A stretch of 64,000 nucleotides of DNA from positions 3,100,001-3,164,000 of the forward strand of contig NZ_RCST01000001.1 of NCBI RefSeq assembly GCF_013141865.1, in the 5' to 3' direction. Source of the stretch: Methylomonas sp. ZR1. GTDB taxonomy: Bacteria > Pseudomonadota > Gammaproteobacteria > Methylococcales > Methylomonadaceae. Positions within the stretch are counted from its first letter, which is position 1; each line of letters starts with the position of its first letter. The translations under genes and the position numbers were made by a program. Below are positions 11,242 through 20,617 of the stretch, piece by piece. The notes below the pieces were generated by a model. That model saw nothing but the letters and a program-made list of their open reading frames with translations, made no database searches and was not told where the DNA came from.

Positions 11242-11337
11242 ATGAACAATCAGCAAAACGAATTTCATAGTCACTTAGTTTTCATGCCAGCCATTGGCAG
11301 ACAATTGTTCGGCCTGTCTTTAAGATTGCTGCCCTGA
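11242..11337 (+). CDS. Possible leucine-rich leader peptide of leuA
   Basis: A 31-codon frame running from ATG to TGA upstream of leuA. Its last ten residues, [10 protein letters not shown], hold five leucines written with TTG, CTG, TTA, TTG and CTG. A cluster of the regulatory amino acid just before the stop is what leader-peptide attenuators look like. The predicted transcription start is only about 2 bases before the ATG and there is no ribosome site, so it would have to be translated as a nearly leaderless message. CTGAGG across the stop codon could pair with CCTCAG at about 11390-11395, but I see no classical terminator with a T tract. It is a candidate only. Confidence 0.3.
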   Translation: MNNQQNEFHSHLVFMPAIGRQLFGLSLRLLP

Positions 11338-11422
11338 GGGGCGCACTCTATCCTCATTTAAACAATACCACCCTTTTCTGTTCCTCGGCCTCAGCGCCGA
11401 ACATTTCATGAACGGAGTTCTC

Positions 11423-12967
11423 ATGAAAGATAAATTAATTATATTCGACACAACTTTGCGCGATGGTGAGCAAAGCCCAGGCGCATCAATGACCCGCGAT
11501 GAAAAAGTCCGCATTGCCCGAGCTCTGGAGCGCATGAAAGTCGACGTCATCGAAGCCGGCTTTCCAGCCGCCAGCCAAGGCGATTTCGAAGCGGTGCAAG
11601 CAGTGGCGGATGCGATCAAAGACAGCACAGTTTGCGGCTTGGCGCGGGCGCTGGACAAAGACATCGACCGGGCTGGCGAAGCCTTGAAAGGCGCAAACAG
11701 CTCGCGCATCCATACCTTTATCGCGACTTCGCCGATCCATATGCAAAAGAAGTTGAATATGCAGCCGGATCAGGTCATCGAATACGCAGTTCGGGCAGTA
11801 AAGCGCGCCCGCCAGTACACCGATAACGTCGAATTCTCCCCGGAAGATGCCGGCCGTTCGGAAGAAGATTTCTTGTGCCGAATCCTGGAAGCTGTGATCG
11901 ATGCCGGAGCGACGACACTTAATATCCCGGATACGGTCGGCTATAGCATGCCTCAGCAGTTCGGTGCGACTATCGCCAATTTGATCAAGCGCATCCCCAA
12001 TTCCGACAAGGCTATCTTCTCAGTACATTGCCACAATGATTTGGGCTTGGCGGTTGCCAACTCCTTGTCGGCGGTGATGAACGGCGCGCGGCAGGTAGAA
12101 TGCACGATCAACGGTTTGGGCGAACGCGCGGGCAATGCCTCTTTGGAGGAAGTGGTGATGGCGGTGCGCACCCGCCAGGATTTCTTCGGCTGCGATACCG
12201 GCTTGGATGCACGCGAGATTGTCACATGCTCGAAACTGGTGTCATCCATCACCGGCTTTCCGGTGCAGCCTAACAAGGCCATCGTCGGCGCCAATGCTTT
12301 TGCCCACGAATCCGGCATTCATCAAGACGGCGTATTGAAAAACCGCGAGACTTACGAAATTATGCGCGCCGAGGATGTGGGCTGGACCACCAACCGCATG
12401 GTTTTAGGCAAACATTCCGGCCGCAACGCCTTCAAAACCCGAATGGCAGAGCTGGGCGTGGACTTTGCCGGCGAAGCCGATTTGAACGATGCTTTTTTCC
12501 GCTTCAAACAATTGGCCGACAAAAAGCACGATATTTTCGACGAAGACTTGCAGGCCTTAATTTCCGAGCAAGGCTTCGAAGCTGAAGACGAACATATCAA
12601 ACTAGTAGCCTTAAAAGTCTGTTCCGAAACCGGCGAAGTCCCTAACGCCACCGTCACGATACGTGTCGATGGCAAGGAAGTCACCGGCAGCGGGCAAGGC
12701 GGTGGCGCAGTGGATGCCAGCTTGAAAGCGATAGAAAGCCTGGTGAAAACCGGCGCGACTTTGGCGTTGTACTCGGTTAACAACATCACCACCGGCACGG
12801 ATGCTCAGGGTGAAGTAACCGTCCGACTGGAAAATGCCGGCCGTATCGTTAACGGCTCCGGCGCCGACACCGACATCGTAATCGCCTCGGCCAAGGCTTA
12901 CATTAACGCGGTTAACAAACTGCAAACGCCCGACCAACGTCAGCATCCGCAAAAAGGCGATGTCTGA
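11423..12967 (+). CDS. leuA: 2-Isopropylmalate synthase
   Basis: First committed enzyme of leucine synthesis, condensing acetyl-CoA with 2-ketoisovalerate. 514 residues from the ATG at 11423, chosen because CGGAG lies 5 bases upstream; an in-frame ATG at 11408 has none. The catalytic TIM barrel begins [16 protein letters not shown], and later has [16 protein letters not shown] with the metal-binding HCH and [14 protein letters not shown]. The C-terminal LeuA dimer domain (from about residue 390, [17 protein letters not shown]...[10 protein letters not shown]) is the leucine-binding allosteric domain. It stands apart from leuBCD. Confidence 0.97.
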   Translation: MKDKLIIFDTTLRDGEQSPGASMTRDEKVRIARALERMKVDVIEAGFPAASQGDFEAVQAVADAIKDSTVCGLARALDKDIDRAGEALKGANSSRIHTFIATSPIHMQKKLNMQPDQVIEYAVRAVKRARQYTDNVEFSPEDAGRSEEDFLCRILEAVIDAGATTLNIPDTVGYSMPQQFGATIANLIKRIPNSDKAIFSVHCHNDLGLAVANSLSAVMNGARQVECTINGLGERAGNASLEEVVMAVRTRQDFFGCDTGLDAREIVTCSKLVSSITGFPVQPNKAIVGANAFAHESGIHQDGVLKNRETYEIMRAEDVGWTTNRMVLGKHSGRNAFKTRMAELGVDFAGEADLNDAFFRFKQLADKKHDIFDEDLQALISEQGFEAEDEHIKLVALKVCSETGEVPNATVTIRVDGKEVTGSGQGGGAVDASLKAIESLVKTGATLALYSVNNITTGTDAQGEVTVRLENAGRIVNGSGADTDIVIASAKAYINAVNKLQTPDQRQHPQKGDV

Positions 12968-12980
12968 TTTTTGAGCCGCC

Positions 12981-13784
12981 ATGGATAACGCGACCCGCTT
13001 GCAGTACATGGAGGCGATGGGCATTGACGTCTGGACACTTAGGCGTCTACCCATCGCAGTTCCGCAAGCGGCCGTTCATTGTGAAAGTCGAATCGAACAC
13101 GTAGTACCGGCTACCCCCTTTGCAGCCCACGAAGTTGAGCCTTCCGAGCAAACGGTATCAAGCGTCATCGAAACCGTTAATATCGAGCTTCCGCGACGTT
13201 CTGCTTCGCCGTCGTCACACGCCAATGATCAAATATGGAGAGACCTACAACTCGAGGTTTCTTTGTGCCAAGCCTGCTCGCTGTGTAAAACCCGCACCCA
13301 AACCGTATTCGGTGTCGGTAATAAACAGGCAAGCTGGATGTTGATTGGTGAGGCGCCTGGGCAAAATGAAGATTTACAAGGCGAACCGTTCGTCGGCAAA
13401 GCCGGCCAATTATTAACCGAAATGTTGCGGGCGATAGGTTTAAAGCGGGAAGAAGTCTATATAGCCAATATATTGAAATGCCGGCCGCCGAATAACCGTG
13501 ATCCGCAAGCCGAAGAAGTCGCCGCCTGCAATCGCTTTCTGCAGCAGCAAATCGAATTGATACAACCGAAAATAATTTTGGCGGTAGGCCGGATTGCTGC
13601 GCAAAGCTTGCTAACCACCCAACAACCTCTGGCAAAATTACGCGGCGTTCAACACCAATTACACGATATTCCGCTGATTGTCATTCATCACCCGGCTTAC
13701 CTATTGCGCTCGCTACTGGAAAAGGCAAAGGCCTGGAGCGACTTGCAGTTTGCGCTGTCGGTCTATCAAAAACTAGAAAAATAA
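12981..13784 (+). CDS. Uracil-DNA glycosylase, family 4 (iron-sulfur type)
   Basis: Removes uracil from DNA in base excision repair. 267 residues. A variable N-terminal stretch of about 90 residues precedes CQACSLCKTRTQTVFGVG, with the first pair of 4Fe-4S cysteines. The catalytic motif is LIGEAPGQNEDLQGEPFVGKAGQLL near residue 115, followed by ANILKCRPPNNRDP with another cluster Cys, and the second catalytic motif HHPAYLLR near residue 233. This is the thermophile/Pseudomonas-type family 4 layout. rimI begins 4 bases after its stop codon, so the two are co-transcribed. Confidence 0.9.
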   Translation: MDNATRLQYMEAMGIDVWTLRRLPIAVPQAAVHCESRIEHVVPATPFAAHEVEPSEQTVSSVIETVNIELPRRSASPSSHANDQIWRDLQLEVSLCQACSLCKTRTQTVFGVGNKQASWMLIGEAPGQNEDLQGEPFVGKAGQLLTEMLRAIGLKREEVYIANILKCRPPNNRDPQAEEVAACNRFLQQQIELIQPKIILAVGRIAAQSLLTTQQPLAKLRGVQHQLHDIPLIVIHHPAYLLRSLLEKAKAWSDLQFALSVYQKLEK

Positions 13785-13788
13785 AACC

Positions 13789-14343
13789 ATGTGGAAACTG
13801 TTACATAAACTGAAAGATGCAGTGATTTACGACGCGGACCGCGAGTTTTACGCCAAGGTGTTTCCAGACTCGGTAGATAGCAAAGACTTAATGCGGATGC
13901 GCAAAATGGATCATGCTGATTTAACCAGCGTCTTGAAGATAGAAGAGTTAAATTACGAATTTCCGTGGTCGGAAGGGATATTTAAAGATTGTTTCCGCAC
14001 CATGACTTACACCAGTTGGGTGTGCGAGGCGCCAGATGACAACATAGTAGGCTATTGCATCATCAATGTAGCCGCTGGCGAAGCTCACATTATGAACATC
14101 AGCGTCAACCCCATCTTTCAACGCCAGGGAGCCGGCCGCAAAATGTTGGAACACTTAATCGAATACGCCCGGCCCCGCGCTGAGAAAATATTCCTTGAGG
14201 TGCGCCCCAGTAATCCTGGAGCCATCAATTTGTATCGAAAAACCGGTTTTCGCGAAATCGGCACCCGTAAGAATTATTATCCAGCCAAAAACGGTCGCGA
14301 GGACGCGATTATGTTTGAGTTGGACCTGGTGCCTATGCTCTAG
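13789..14343 (+). CDS. rimI: Ribosomal protein S18 alanine N-acetyltransferase
   Basis: GNAT-family acetyltransferase. 184 residues, with an N-terminal extension of about 38 residues before the standard RimI start (MRKMDHADLTSVLKIEELNYEFPWSEG, where the PWSEG/PWS motif is typical of RimI). The acetyl-CoA pyrophosphate loop is QRQGAGRKML, and VRPSNPGAINLYRKTGFREIGTRKNYYP is the characteristic C-terminal RimI segment. The family acetylates the N-terminal alanine of ribosomal protein S18. It sits directly behind the uracil-DNA glycosylase gene. Confidence 0.92.
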   Translation: MWKLLHKLKDAVIYDADREFYAKVFPDSVDSKDLMRMRKMDHADLTSVLKIEELNYEFPWSEGIFKDCFRTMTYTSWVCEAPDDNIVGYCIINVAAGEAHIMNISVNPIFQRQGAGRKMLEHLIEYARPRAEKIFLEVRPSNPGAINLYRKTGFREIGTRKNYYPAKNGREDAIMFELDLVPML

Positions 14344-14446
14344 CAGGGTTATGTAGACTCACTGTCGGCCTAAATTATCCCGCCAACACTATTCCTCGGA
14401 AACGGTAACCAATCCGATTAGGGTCGTACATTAGGCGTTTAACAAG

Positions 14447-14614
14447 TTATACAGCCGGATATTTTTTCAATCTATCTTTCAATTGCTGAGTCTCTTGCTT
14501 CAACCAATTTGCCGTTTGGACTCTGAGGTCAATTTCGTAAAGATATATTGGATTTGCTTGAAAACCAGCATCACGGGTTTTAAGCGAGTTGGATTTACCG
14601 AATTTAGTTTTCAT
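14447..14614 (-). CDS. Small hypothetical protein (55 residues)
   Basis: The ATG at 14614 is chosen because AAGGGA lies 6 bases upstream; an upstream in-frame start at 14656 has none. The protein is basic and soluble, beginning MKTKFGKSNSLKTRDAG and ending in a charged helix LKQETQQLKDRLKKYPAV. I do not recognise a family. Good ribosome site, isolated position, opposite strand to rimI. Confidence 0.5.
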   Translation of the reverse strand: MKTKFGKSNSLKTRDAGFQANPIYLYEIDLRVQTANWLKQETQQLKDRLKKYPAV

Positions 14615-14656
14615 CGTAATTCCCTTAATTGAAGCTTTTCTAATCCCCACAAGCAA

Positions 14657-15170
14657 TTGAATTCGTTAACTTACCAATACTGCTCAGAAAAGTAACTAGT
14701 CGTACCGAAAATGTAGGTGGCTAACATTAGGCAAGAGATACAAAGCAAATATCACACCATTTTCTGGCAACGGAATGGCCTTCGCCTACTCGAACGATCT
14801 GCGTAAATAAGACTATTTTTTCAGCGCAGTATTGCCATAAGTGACAGTTACCTGACATTTTTGGTCAGTAACGCAAAAGATCGCTTATCTTTGCCCCATA
14901 CGTCGACGCGCCAAAGCCAAAAGCTAATCTGTTAGGCGGATGACGAGATCGTTTGATTGCACAAACATAGCGCCACCACCAAGCCATGGCAGTTCAAATG
15001 AATAAATTTGTAAAATTTAATTGACTTTAAGAAAGCGAACCAAGGGTTTGTTTTGGATGATTTTGTCCACTTTTTCGGAAACACGCCATCTACAAGAGTG
15101 ACCAAAACACTGTTGAGTTTTAGCAAAAAGGTGGCAGAATCGGTCCAGCCGATAGCTTTTGGGAGGTCTT
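14657..15170. other. Intergenic stretch with no convincing gene
   Basis: About 500 bases. Frames present here have poor composition and no ribosome site. The only hint of content is an 11-codon start at 14775-14810 reading MAFAYSNDLRK then stop, which resembles the N-terminus of IS630-type transposases. The GGGAGG at 15161-15166 belongs to the next small gene. Confidence 0.5.
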
Positions 15171-15299
15171 ATGAAAATACTTGCAGTACTGATACTCGCC
15201 GGACTTACTTATGGTCTTGCGTTATTCATACTTGGAATAATCAAAGAATTGGCGGAATTCGCCGTTGAGGCATGGCGTGACGTTGAGATAGGAAGATAA
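15171..15299 (+). CDS. Small single-pass membrane protein (42 residues)
   Basis: ATG at 15171 with a near-perfect GGGAGG 4 bases upstream. The product reads MKILAVLILAGLTYGLALF, then a polar tail IKELAEFAVEAWRDVEIGR. One hydrophobic helix (residues 2-24) followed by an acidic amphipathic helix. A good terminator lies 72 bases beyond the stop, supporting a real transcript. No family recognised. Confidence 0.6.
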   Translation: MKILAVLILAGLTYGLALFILGIIKELAEFAVEAWRDVEIGR

Positions 15300-15371
15300 T
15301 TTTATTTAATAGCAGTCAGACCGATATCTTTAGTTTTCAAGAATGCATTAAATTGTCAATTAGACAAGCAG

Positions 15372-15397
15372 AGCCGGGAACAATACCCGGCTTTTTT
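15372..15397 (+). terminator. Rho-independent terminator
   Basis: AGCCGGG (15372-15378) pairs with CCCGGCT (15386-15392) around a 7-base loop, followed by a T run to 15397. It ends the small membrane-protein transcript and lies between two convergent small genes. Confidence 0.85.
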
Positions 15398-15424
15398 GTA
15401 TTCGTGGTTTTCTCGTGCACATAT

Positions 15425-15652
15425 CTAAACTATAAATACGGGTAATCTTGAAGGCGGCATGGTTTTTATTCGCACGCTATTTGGCACAAATGCCGGCTGT
15501 CGGTGCGTCGATTTAGATAACAGTCGCCCGCATTCCTTACAGATAAAATTCCCGGTTGGCGACCCGTAGGCGAATTCCATGGTCAAGTTAGAGTGGTCGC
15601 AATAATTGCCGTCTGTATTGCTGGTTATTGGTATCGCTTTTAAATTGTCCAT
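15425..15652 (-). CDS. Small protein with a possible zinc-binding C/H-x-CxxC site
   Basis: 75 residues. AAGGA lies about 9 bases before the ATG. CDHSNLTMEFAYGSPTGNF is followed by ICKECGRLL, so Cys18 and His20 could pair with Cys38 and Cys41 in a small zinc-ribbon-like fold. The remainder is polar. No family recognised; the role is unknown. Confidence 0.55.
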   Translation of the reverse strand: MDNLKAIPITSNTDGNYCDHSNLTMEFAYGSPTGNFICKECGRLLSKSTHRQPAFVPNSVRIKTMPPSRLPVFIV

Positions 15653-15895
15653 AATTTTTCCTTATAACCGTCTAAGCTAGATTTGTATGTCGGTACTTTA
15701 TTCAGACTTCCTTAAATCTAGATTATGTGTAAATTAAGATTGCATTATTAGTGGCCCGAGCAAATCCGGCCACGAGCTAATTTGCCATGAATTTTTAAAT
15801 TTGCCGGTATAGTTTGGCTCGTACGCTTAATACAAGTACACGGTCTAATGCCTTATCTTTATGCTGAAAATCCTGTGTTCACGATTGGTGAGACT

Positions 15896-17404
15896 TTACC
15901 GCCCGGCTTTAAACTTCAAGGCATGCGCCATCACTTGATAGATGTAACTTTGCTCTTGTACGCCATGAAATAAATGCGCTTTGGGGCCGAAGGCGAAAAT
16001 CGCCACATCTTCGGCGCCGTGCGTTTCGCTGCCTAGCGGTACAACGGCTTCCTGCAAAAAATCGGGATGTGCGGTATCGACAGCGCTTAGATCCGGGCGA
16101 CCGTTTTTACCTCGATAACCCGGACCGTTGGCGTATCCCAACGTCGCGTAAGGCAATCCGTTACTGTCCTTGGCAAAACCGGTTTCGCCGGTTTGTTTTA
16201 CCAAGCCCATAATAGGATTACCGCGTTGCGGATAGCCGGCGATGGTAAAGGTATGGCTATGGTCGGCGGTAACTATGATTAACGTATCCTGAGGATTGGT
16301 TTTTTCCAACGCCTTGCGTACCGCATTAGATAGCTCGATGGTTTCCGTCAAGGCTCTATAGGCATTACCGGCGTGATGGGCGTGATCGATACGGCCCGCC
16401 TCCACCATCAGCACATATCCATTTTTATTTTTCGACAATATATCTATGGCTTTTTCGGTCATCTCGGTCAAAGACGGCTCGCCACCTTTGTCACCAAACC
16501 GATCATGCTCGTATTCCATATGCGAACGCTCGAACAGCCCCAGCAAATGCTCGGTTTGCTTGGAGTCTATGGCGTCGAAGCCGGCTTTGTTATAAACGTA
16601 AGCCGATTGCGGATATTGGGCTAGCCAACGCTGAGTCAAATCAACACCGTCTTTGCGGCTACCAAACTTGTCACTATCTTCCGGATCCGGCGTCGTTTCG
16701 GGCAAAAACATGCTACGCCCGCCCCCCAACGCCACTTCCAGGCCATTGCCGTATTCGAAACCCAGTAATTGTTTGGCAATATCGCGAACGGTGGCGCCCG
16801 CAGGAATTTGCGCATCGGACTCCCAATCGCGTTCAGAGGTGTGGGCGTAACAAGCAGCCGGCGTGGCATGCGTAACTCGGGCAGTAGAGACCACGCCAGT
16901 TGATAGGCTTTTTTCCTCTGCTTGCTCTAGCAAGGTTTTCACCTTATAGGTATTGACGACCTCTGCACTCTTTTCCTGGCGAGCCACCTGCATGCCTACA
17001 GACAATTCGCCATCATTGGTTTTCACACCGGTAATAATCGCTGACATGGTCGGCGCAGAATCCGGAGTTTGCTGATTGGCGCTATAGGTTTTCGATAGCG
17101 CCACATACGGCGCGGCTTCGAAACTCAGCGAATTCTCCTCGCCACCGCGATTGCCGGGTTTGCGCTGCCCCTCCAGAATACGCGCGGCGGTAATAGTCGA
17201 GATGCCCATACCGTCACCAATGAACAGAATGACGTTTTTGGCGAATGCTCGATTAGATTCCAGTTGCTCAGCCGCCTTGATACGGTTTTGCCCAGATTCC
17301 AACCAGAATGCCGGCGTTTCTAAAACTGGTTCAGCGTGGGATGCTCCGGAAGCCAAGGTCAGTGTGCTAATCAGGATTGAGGATTTACAGTGCTTGAGGA
17401 TCAT
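15896..17404 (-). CDS. Alkaline phosphatase (PhoA superfamily), periplasmic
   Basis: 502 residues. A signal peptide ends at GASHA-EP (about residue 24). VILFIGDGMGISTITAARI (about residue 58) holds the first metal-binding Asp. TPDSAPTMSAIITGVKTNDG carries the nucleophilic Ser, with DSAP in place of the E. coli DSAA. The distal metal ligands follow in VEAGRIDHAHHAGN and in IVTADHSHTF, with a last His in GSETHGAEDVAIFAFGP. The family hydrolyses phosphate monoesters in the periplasm. It lies alone, 45 bases downstream of lnt on the same strand; I see no clear Pho box. Confidence 0.9.
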   Translation of the reverse strand: MILKHCKSSILISTLTLASGASHAEPVLETPAFWLESGQNRIKAAEQLESNRAFAKNVILFIGDGMGISTITAARILEGQRKPGNRGGEENSLSFEAAPYVALSKTYSANQQTPDSAPTMSAIITGVKTNDGELSVGMQVARQEKSAEVVNTYKVKTLLEQAEEKSLSTGVVSTARVTHATPAACYAHTSERDWESDAQIPAGATVRDIAKQLLGFEYGNGLEVALGGGRSMFLPETTPDPEDSDKFGSRKDGVDLTQRWLAQYPQSAYVYNKAGFDAIDSKQTEHLLGLFERSHMEYEHDRFGDKGGEPSLTEMTEKAIDILSKNKNGYVLMVEAGRIDHAHHAGNAYRALTETIELSNAVRKALEKTNPQDTLIIVTADHSHTFTIAGYPQRGNPIMGLVKQTGETGFAKDSNGLPYATLGYANGPGYRGKNGRPDLSAVDTAHPDFLQEAVVPLGSETHGAEDVAIFAFGPKAHLFHGVQEQSYIYQVMAHALKFKAGR

Positions 17405-17449
17405 AAGAGCTTTTGATGAGGGATGTTTTATAAATCAAGCACCACATTT

Positions 17450-19006
17450 CTAAACGGCTTCAACGCCTTGTTTGGCAATACGCGCATCGAATCTGCGATG
17501 CCTGACATACGTCACTAGCAGCAACACCGCCAACACCCCGAAAAAACCTTTGTCACCCAAGATGACGTAAGGCGTAAGACCACGCATCGGCACTATATAA
17601 TCGGTTAAAGTCGTGGTGGTAAACAAAGGCGCTTGCTTACGTAATGCCCCGTCCGGACCAACAAAACCGGTCACGCCGGTATTGGTCGCGCGAACCAGAT
17701 AGCGGCCGGTTTCCAGCGCCCGCATTTGCGCCATTTGCATGTGTTGATGCGGCTGTGAGGAATCGCCGAACCAAGCGTCGTTAGTCATATTGACGATATA
17801 CGCTGCATCCGCCACTTGCCTGGCAACCAATTCGCCGAAGGCATCTTCATAACAGATCGTGGTGACAAACGCATGACCGCCCGCCGTCAACAATGTTTGC
17901 CGGTCGCCACCGGCCGCGAAATCGCCCAGCGGTATTTGCAATTTATCCAATACCCAACCCGATAAAGGCTGAAGCGGTAAATATTCGCCAAATGGCAGTA
18001 AGTGATTTTTATGATACAGGGCTTGTTTTTCGCCTAAGGTCATGACGCTGTTGTAATAATCCTTACCCTGCCCGCTACTGGGTAGCCCAACCACCAAGTC
18101 AACCCCATGCGCTTGCGAGGCAGCTTGTAGCGGATCAATGTAGAACTCTTTTACTTGCGACAGAAAGGCCGGAATCGATGTTTCCGGCCAGATGATTACA
18201 TCAGAATCCCAATGCTGTTCGGTAAGTTCCTGATATAGCCTGAGTGTGTTGAGTTTCTGATTTTTCTGCCACTTCTGATCCTGGCCGATATTGCCTTGTA
18301 CCAAGGTGACCTTGATCGGCGCGCCGACGGCTTGAGTCCACGCCACCGTTTGCAAATAGCCACCGCCTACCCAAATTACCCCTAAAACCAGCAGCCCCGG
18401 CAAAGCCGGCAATTTGCCACGCACTAATTCGACTAAGGAAAAAGCCGATACCACCAACAAAAACCCGACCCCATAAACCCCGGCCAGTGGAGCGTAACCG
18501 GCCAACGGCGTAGATAGTTGACTGTAAGCGATTTGCAGCCACGGAAAACCGTTCAACAACCAATAACCGCGGAAATACTCGACGGCTACCCAAGCAATAG
18601 CGGCAACTATTATGCGTAGCCAAACCCCGGAACAGATTGAGGCTTTGGCGATAAACCAGCCTGTCAAAGCCGGAAATAAGGCCCAAACCGCTACCAGCAG
18701 AGCCGTCAACGCTATCGAGCTATACGGGTCGCCGCCGCCGAAATCGTGAATACTGATATACGTCCACCAAATCCCCGATCCGAACAAGCCCAAACCGAAC
18801 AAATAACCACTAAGAGCGGCCCTGTTCGGCGCCTGCCGCTGCCAAACCCAGTAAATAAAAGCTAAAGCGCCAATTGCTGCGTAAGCGTAACTGTATGGCG
18901 CAAAGGCCATGGTGAGCAATGCTCCAAAAACGGGTGCGGCAAGTTCCCATTTACAATTCAATATTCGCTTCATTACTCTGCTGTGTTTATTCGATGGAAT
19001 CGGCAT
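17450..19006 (-). CDS. lnt: Apolipoprotein N-acyltransferase
   Basis: Inner-membrane enzyme that adds the third acyl chain to lipoproteins. About 507-518 residues; the ATG at 18973 fits the family N-terminus better than 19006, though neither has a strong ribosome site. Several membrane helices fill residues 15-215. A nitrilase-type domain follows, with the catalytic Glu in IWPETSIPAFL, the catalytic Lys in YHKNHLLPFGEYLPL and the catalytic Cys in VTTICYEDAFGELV, then NMTNDAWFGDSSQPHQH. A last membrane helix lies near the C-terminus. The usual partner corC is not adjacent. Confidence 0.95.
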   Translation of the reverse strand: MPIPSNKHSRVMKRILNCKWELAAPVFGALLTMAFAPYSYAYAAIGALAFIYWVWQRQAPNRAALSGYLFGLGLFGSGIWWTYISIHDFGGGDPYSSIALTALLVAVWALFPALTGWFIAKASICSGVWLRIIVAAIAWVAVEYFRGYWLLNGFPWLQIAYSQLSTPLAGYAPLAGVYGVGFLLVVSAFSLVELVRGKLPALPGLLVLGVIWVGGGYLQTVAWTQAVGAPIKVTLVQGNIGQDQKWQKNQKLNTLRLYQELTEQHWDSDVIIWPETSIPAFLSQVKEFYIDPLQAASQAHGVDLVVGLPSSGQGKDYYNSVMTLGEKQALYHKNHLLPFGEYLPLQPLSGWVLDKLQIPLGDFAAGGDRQTLLTAGGHAFVTTICYEDAFGELVARQVADAAYIVNMTNDAWFGDSSQPHQHMQMAQMRALETGRYLVRATNTGVTGFVGPDGALRKQAPLFTTTTLTDYIVPMRGLTPYVILGDKGFFGVLAVLLLVTYVRHRRFDARIAKQGVEAV

Positions 19007-19108
19007 TTTATGCAGCTGCCGAGGTTTCGTAAAATCGGCAACTGCCTATAGCCGTCAATCTGAACTAAACTGAGTTTATGTTTTCAACACATCTTAACTC
19101 GCAAGTAC

Positions 19109-20617
19109 ATGACCGATAACGCATCACTGCCTTTTGAGCTGTCAACGGAATCCCTCGGCGGATGGATTAATTCACTAAGCGCGCTACCCGCGGCGAACGC
19201 GGCAAACCAGTTGAATCTGGTCCTTAAACAACTGAGTCGCTTTAACGGCACAGTCGCAAACGTATTGCCGATACTCGTAAACTTAACCCCGCTGACATTG
19301 CATTTATCCAATGGCTTGACCAACGCGGCGCGTTCCGAAACAGACATAGCCACCAACACCAAAGCGCTGAAAATTGCGAAGCTAGCCATCCAGCTACTCA
19401 GACATTTGAGCCTGGCTTTTTGCCGCACGGTCGAGACCAAACAACTCGATACATCGCTGACCCAACAAGCGATATTTTATGCCTTGCAGCTCGCGGGGTA
19501 TTGTCTGCGCAGCACGGCGCTGTTTTACGAAATGCCGTCCACGACCTTGTGGAAAAAGAGCGGCCTGCTTTACACCATAGCCGGCGAACTGCAACTGCTA
19601 AAAAAGCCGGTCTCGTCCAAACCTCAGGAATTCAAGTTACAAAGCACCATTGAAGCAGTCATCAAGCGCAACCTATTGTTTGCACTCAGCAAACCCAACC
19701 AATATTCAACAACTGAAATCAGTCAATTATTTCAGTTGGTCAGTCGGCATCAGGATCGCCTGGAAATCAGCAAAACACCCAATCCGGATTGCCGTTTTAT
19801 TTGGAATGTGGGCAGTGAACCAAGCCCTATGCCGCGTACTAACAGCACATTGCCACGCGGCTCGGTGTACATCAGTTGCCAGAACTTCGGCCATGCCTTG
19901 CAACTTGGCGAAATCGAGACCGAACTGAATTCAAACATGCAAACCAAACTGGCCTTGCATTTGACGGGATACAGCAATATTTTCGCATCGGTGGCCATCG
20001 GCCCGCCGATGCCGGCACACTTACTCGAGGGCTTCGTTGCGGTTAGCGCCCATCTACAAGGTGAAGAAAAATTATCGAAAATCATGAACCTGAGCTCGCA
20101 GTTATCGCGCGGAAGATCCCTGGCTCGCGATATGTCTCTAGTGCCGTTGGAACATGAAAAAAGCTTCTACAAACCGTTAAATTCTTCGCTAATCAGTTTT
20201 CCCGAGCATGGCACCAGTCTGAGCCTGTTACGCAACGTCAGCAAGCAATTCCTGGTCGCGGAAAGCCCCGCACCCAATTGTTCAACCGGCGATATTGGCT
20301 TACTTTGCCGGGAGCAACAACCCGCCAAACTGGTAATAGTTCGCCAGCAAACGCTCTTTGAAGATGTGACACTAATTTTGCTGGAACCCATAATCGGCAA
20401 CATTACCATCCACGATATCGAAAATGCCGGTGACAGTAACAGCCAGAAAGCGATAGTCATCGGGATGGAAACCGCTCAACCTGAAGTGTTGTTAGCCAAC
20501 AGCAAATACGCGGTAGGCAGTAAAATCAAACTGCTATACGGCAACACCTTGTATTTGAAAGCTTGCGTAGAAAGTACGCCGTGGTTAGTGCGCTTCAAGG
20601 CCGGTGTTGATTTGTGA
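19109..20617 (+). CDS. Hypothetical protein of 502 residues
   Basis: I do not recognise a family. The protein is soluble, with no signal peptide or membrane segment. Residues 1-170 are helical (SLGGWINSLSALPAANAANQ, then long Leu-rich helices); the remainder looks mixed alpha/beta, with a C-terminal beta-rich piece (KIKLLYGNTLYLKACVE) that could be a small barrel. The helical N-terminus recalls proteobacterial proteins that carry atypical PilZ domains, but I see no RxxxR c-di-GMP motif. It converges with the 5'-nucleotidase gene, their 3' ends overlapping by 23 bases. Confidence 0.75.
   Translation: MTDNASLPFELSTESLGGWINSLSALPAANAANQLNLVLKQLSRFNGTVANVLPILVNLTPLTLHLSNGLTNAARSETDIATNTKALKIAKLAIQLLRHLSLAFCRTVETKQLDTSLTQQAIFYALQLAGYCLRSTALFYEMPSTTLWKKSGLLYTIAGELQLLKKPVSSKPQEFKLQSTIEAVIKRNLLFALSKPNQYSTTEISQLFQLVSRHQDRLEISKTPNPDCRFIWNVGSEPSPMPRTNSTLPRGSVYISCQNFGHALQLGEIETELNSNMQTKLALHLTGYSNIFASVAIGPPMPAHLLEGFVAVSAHLQGEEKLSKIMNLSSQLSRGRSLARDMSLVPLEHEKSFYKPLNSSLISFPEHGTSLSLLRNVSKQFLVAESPAPNCSTGDIGLLCREQQPAKLVIVRQQTLFEDVTLILLEPIIGNITIHDIENAGDSNSQKAIVIGMETAQPEVLLANSKYAVGSKIKLLYGNTLYLKACVESTPWLVRFKAGVDL

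Noticed and set aside
15053..15268. Plus-strand frame of 71 codons
   Set aside because: Overlaps the small gene at 15171 in another frame and has neither ribosome site nor sensible composition.
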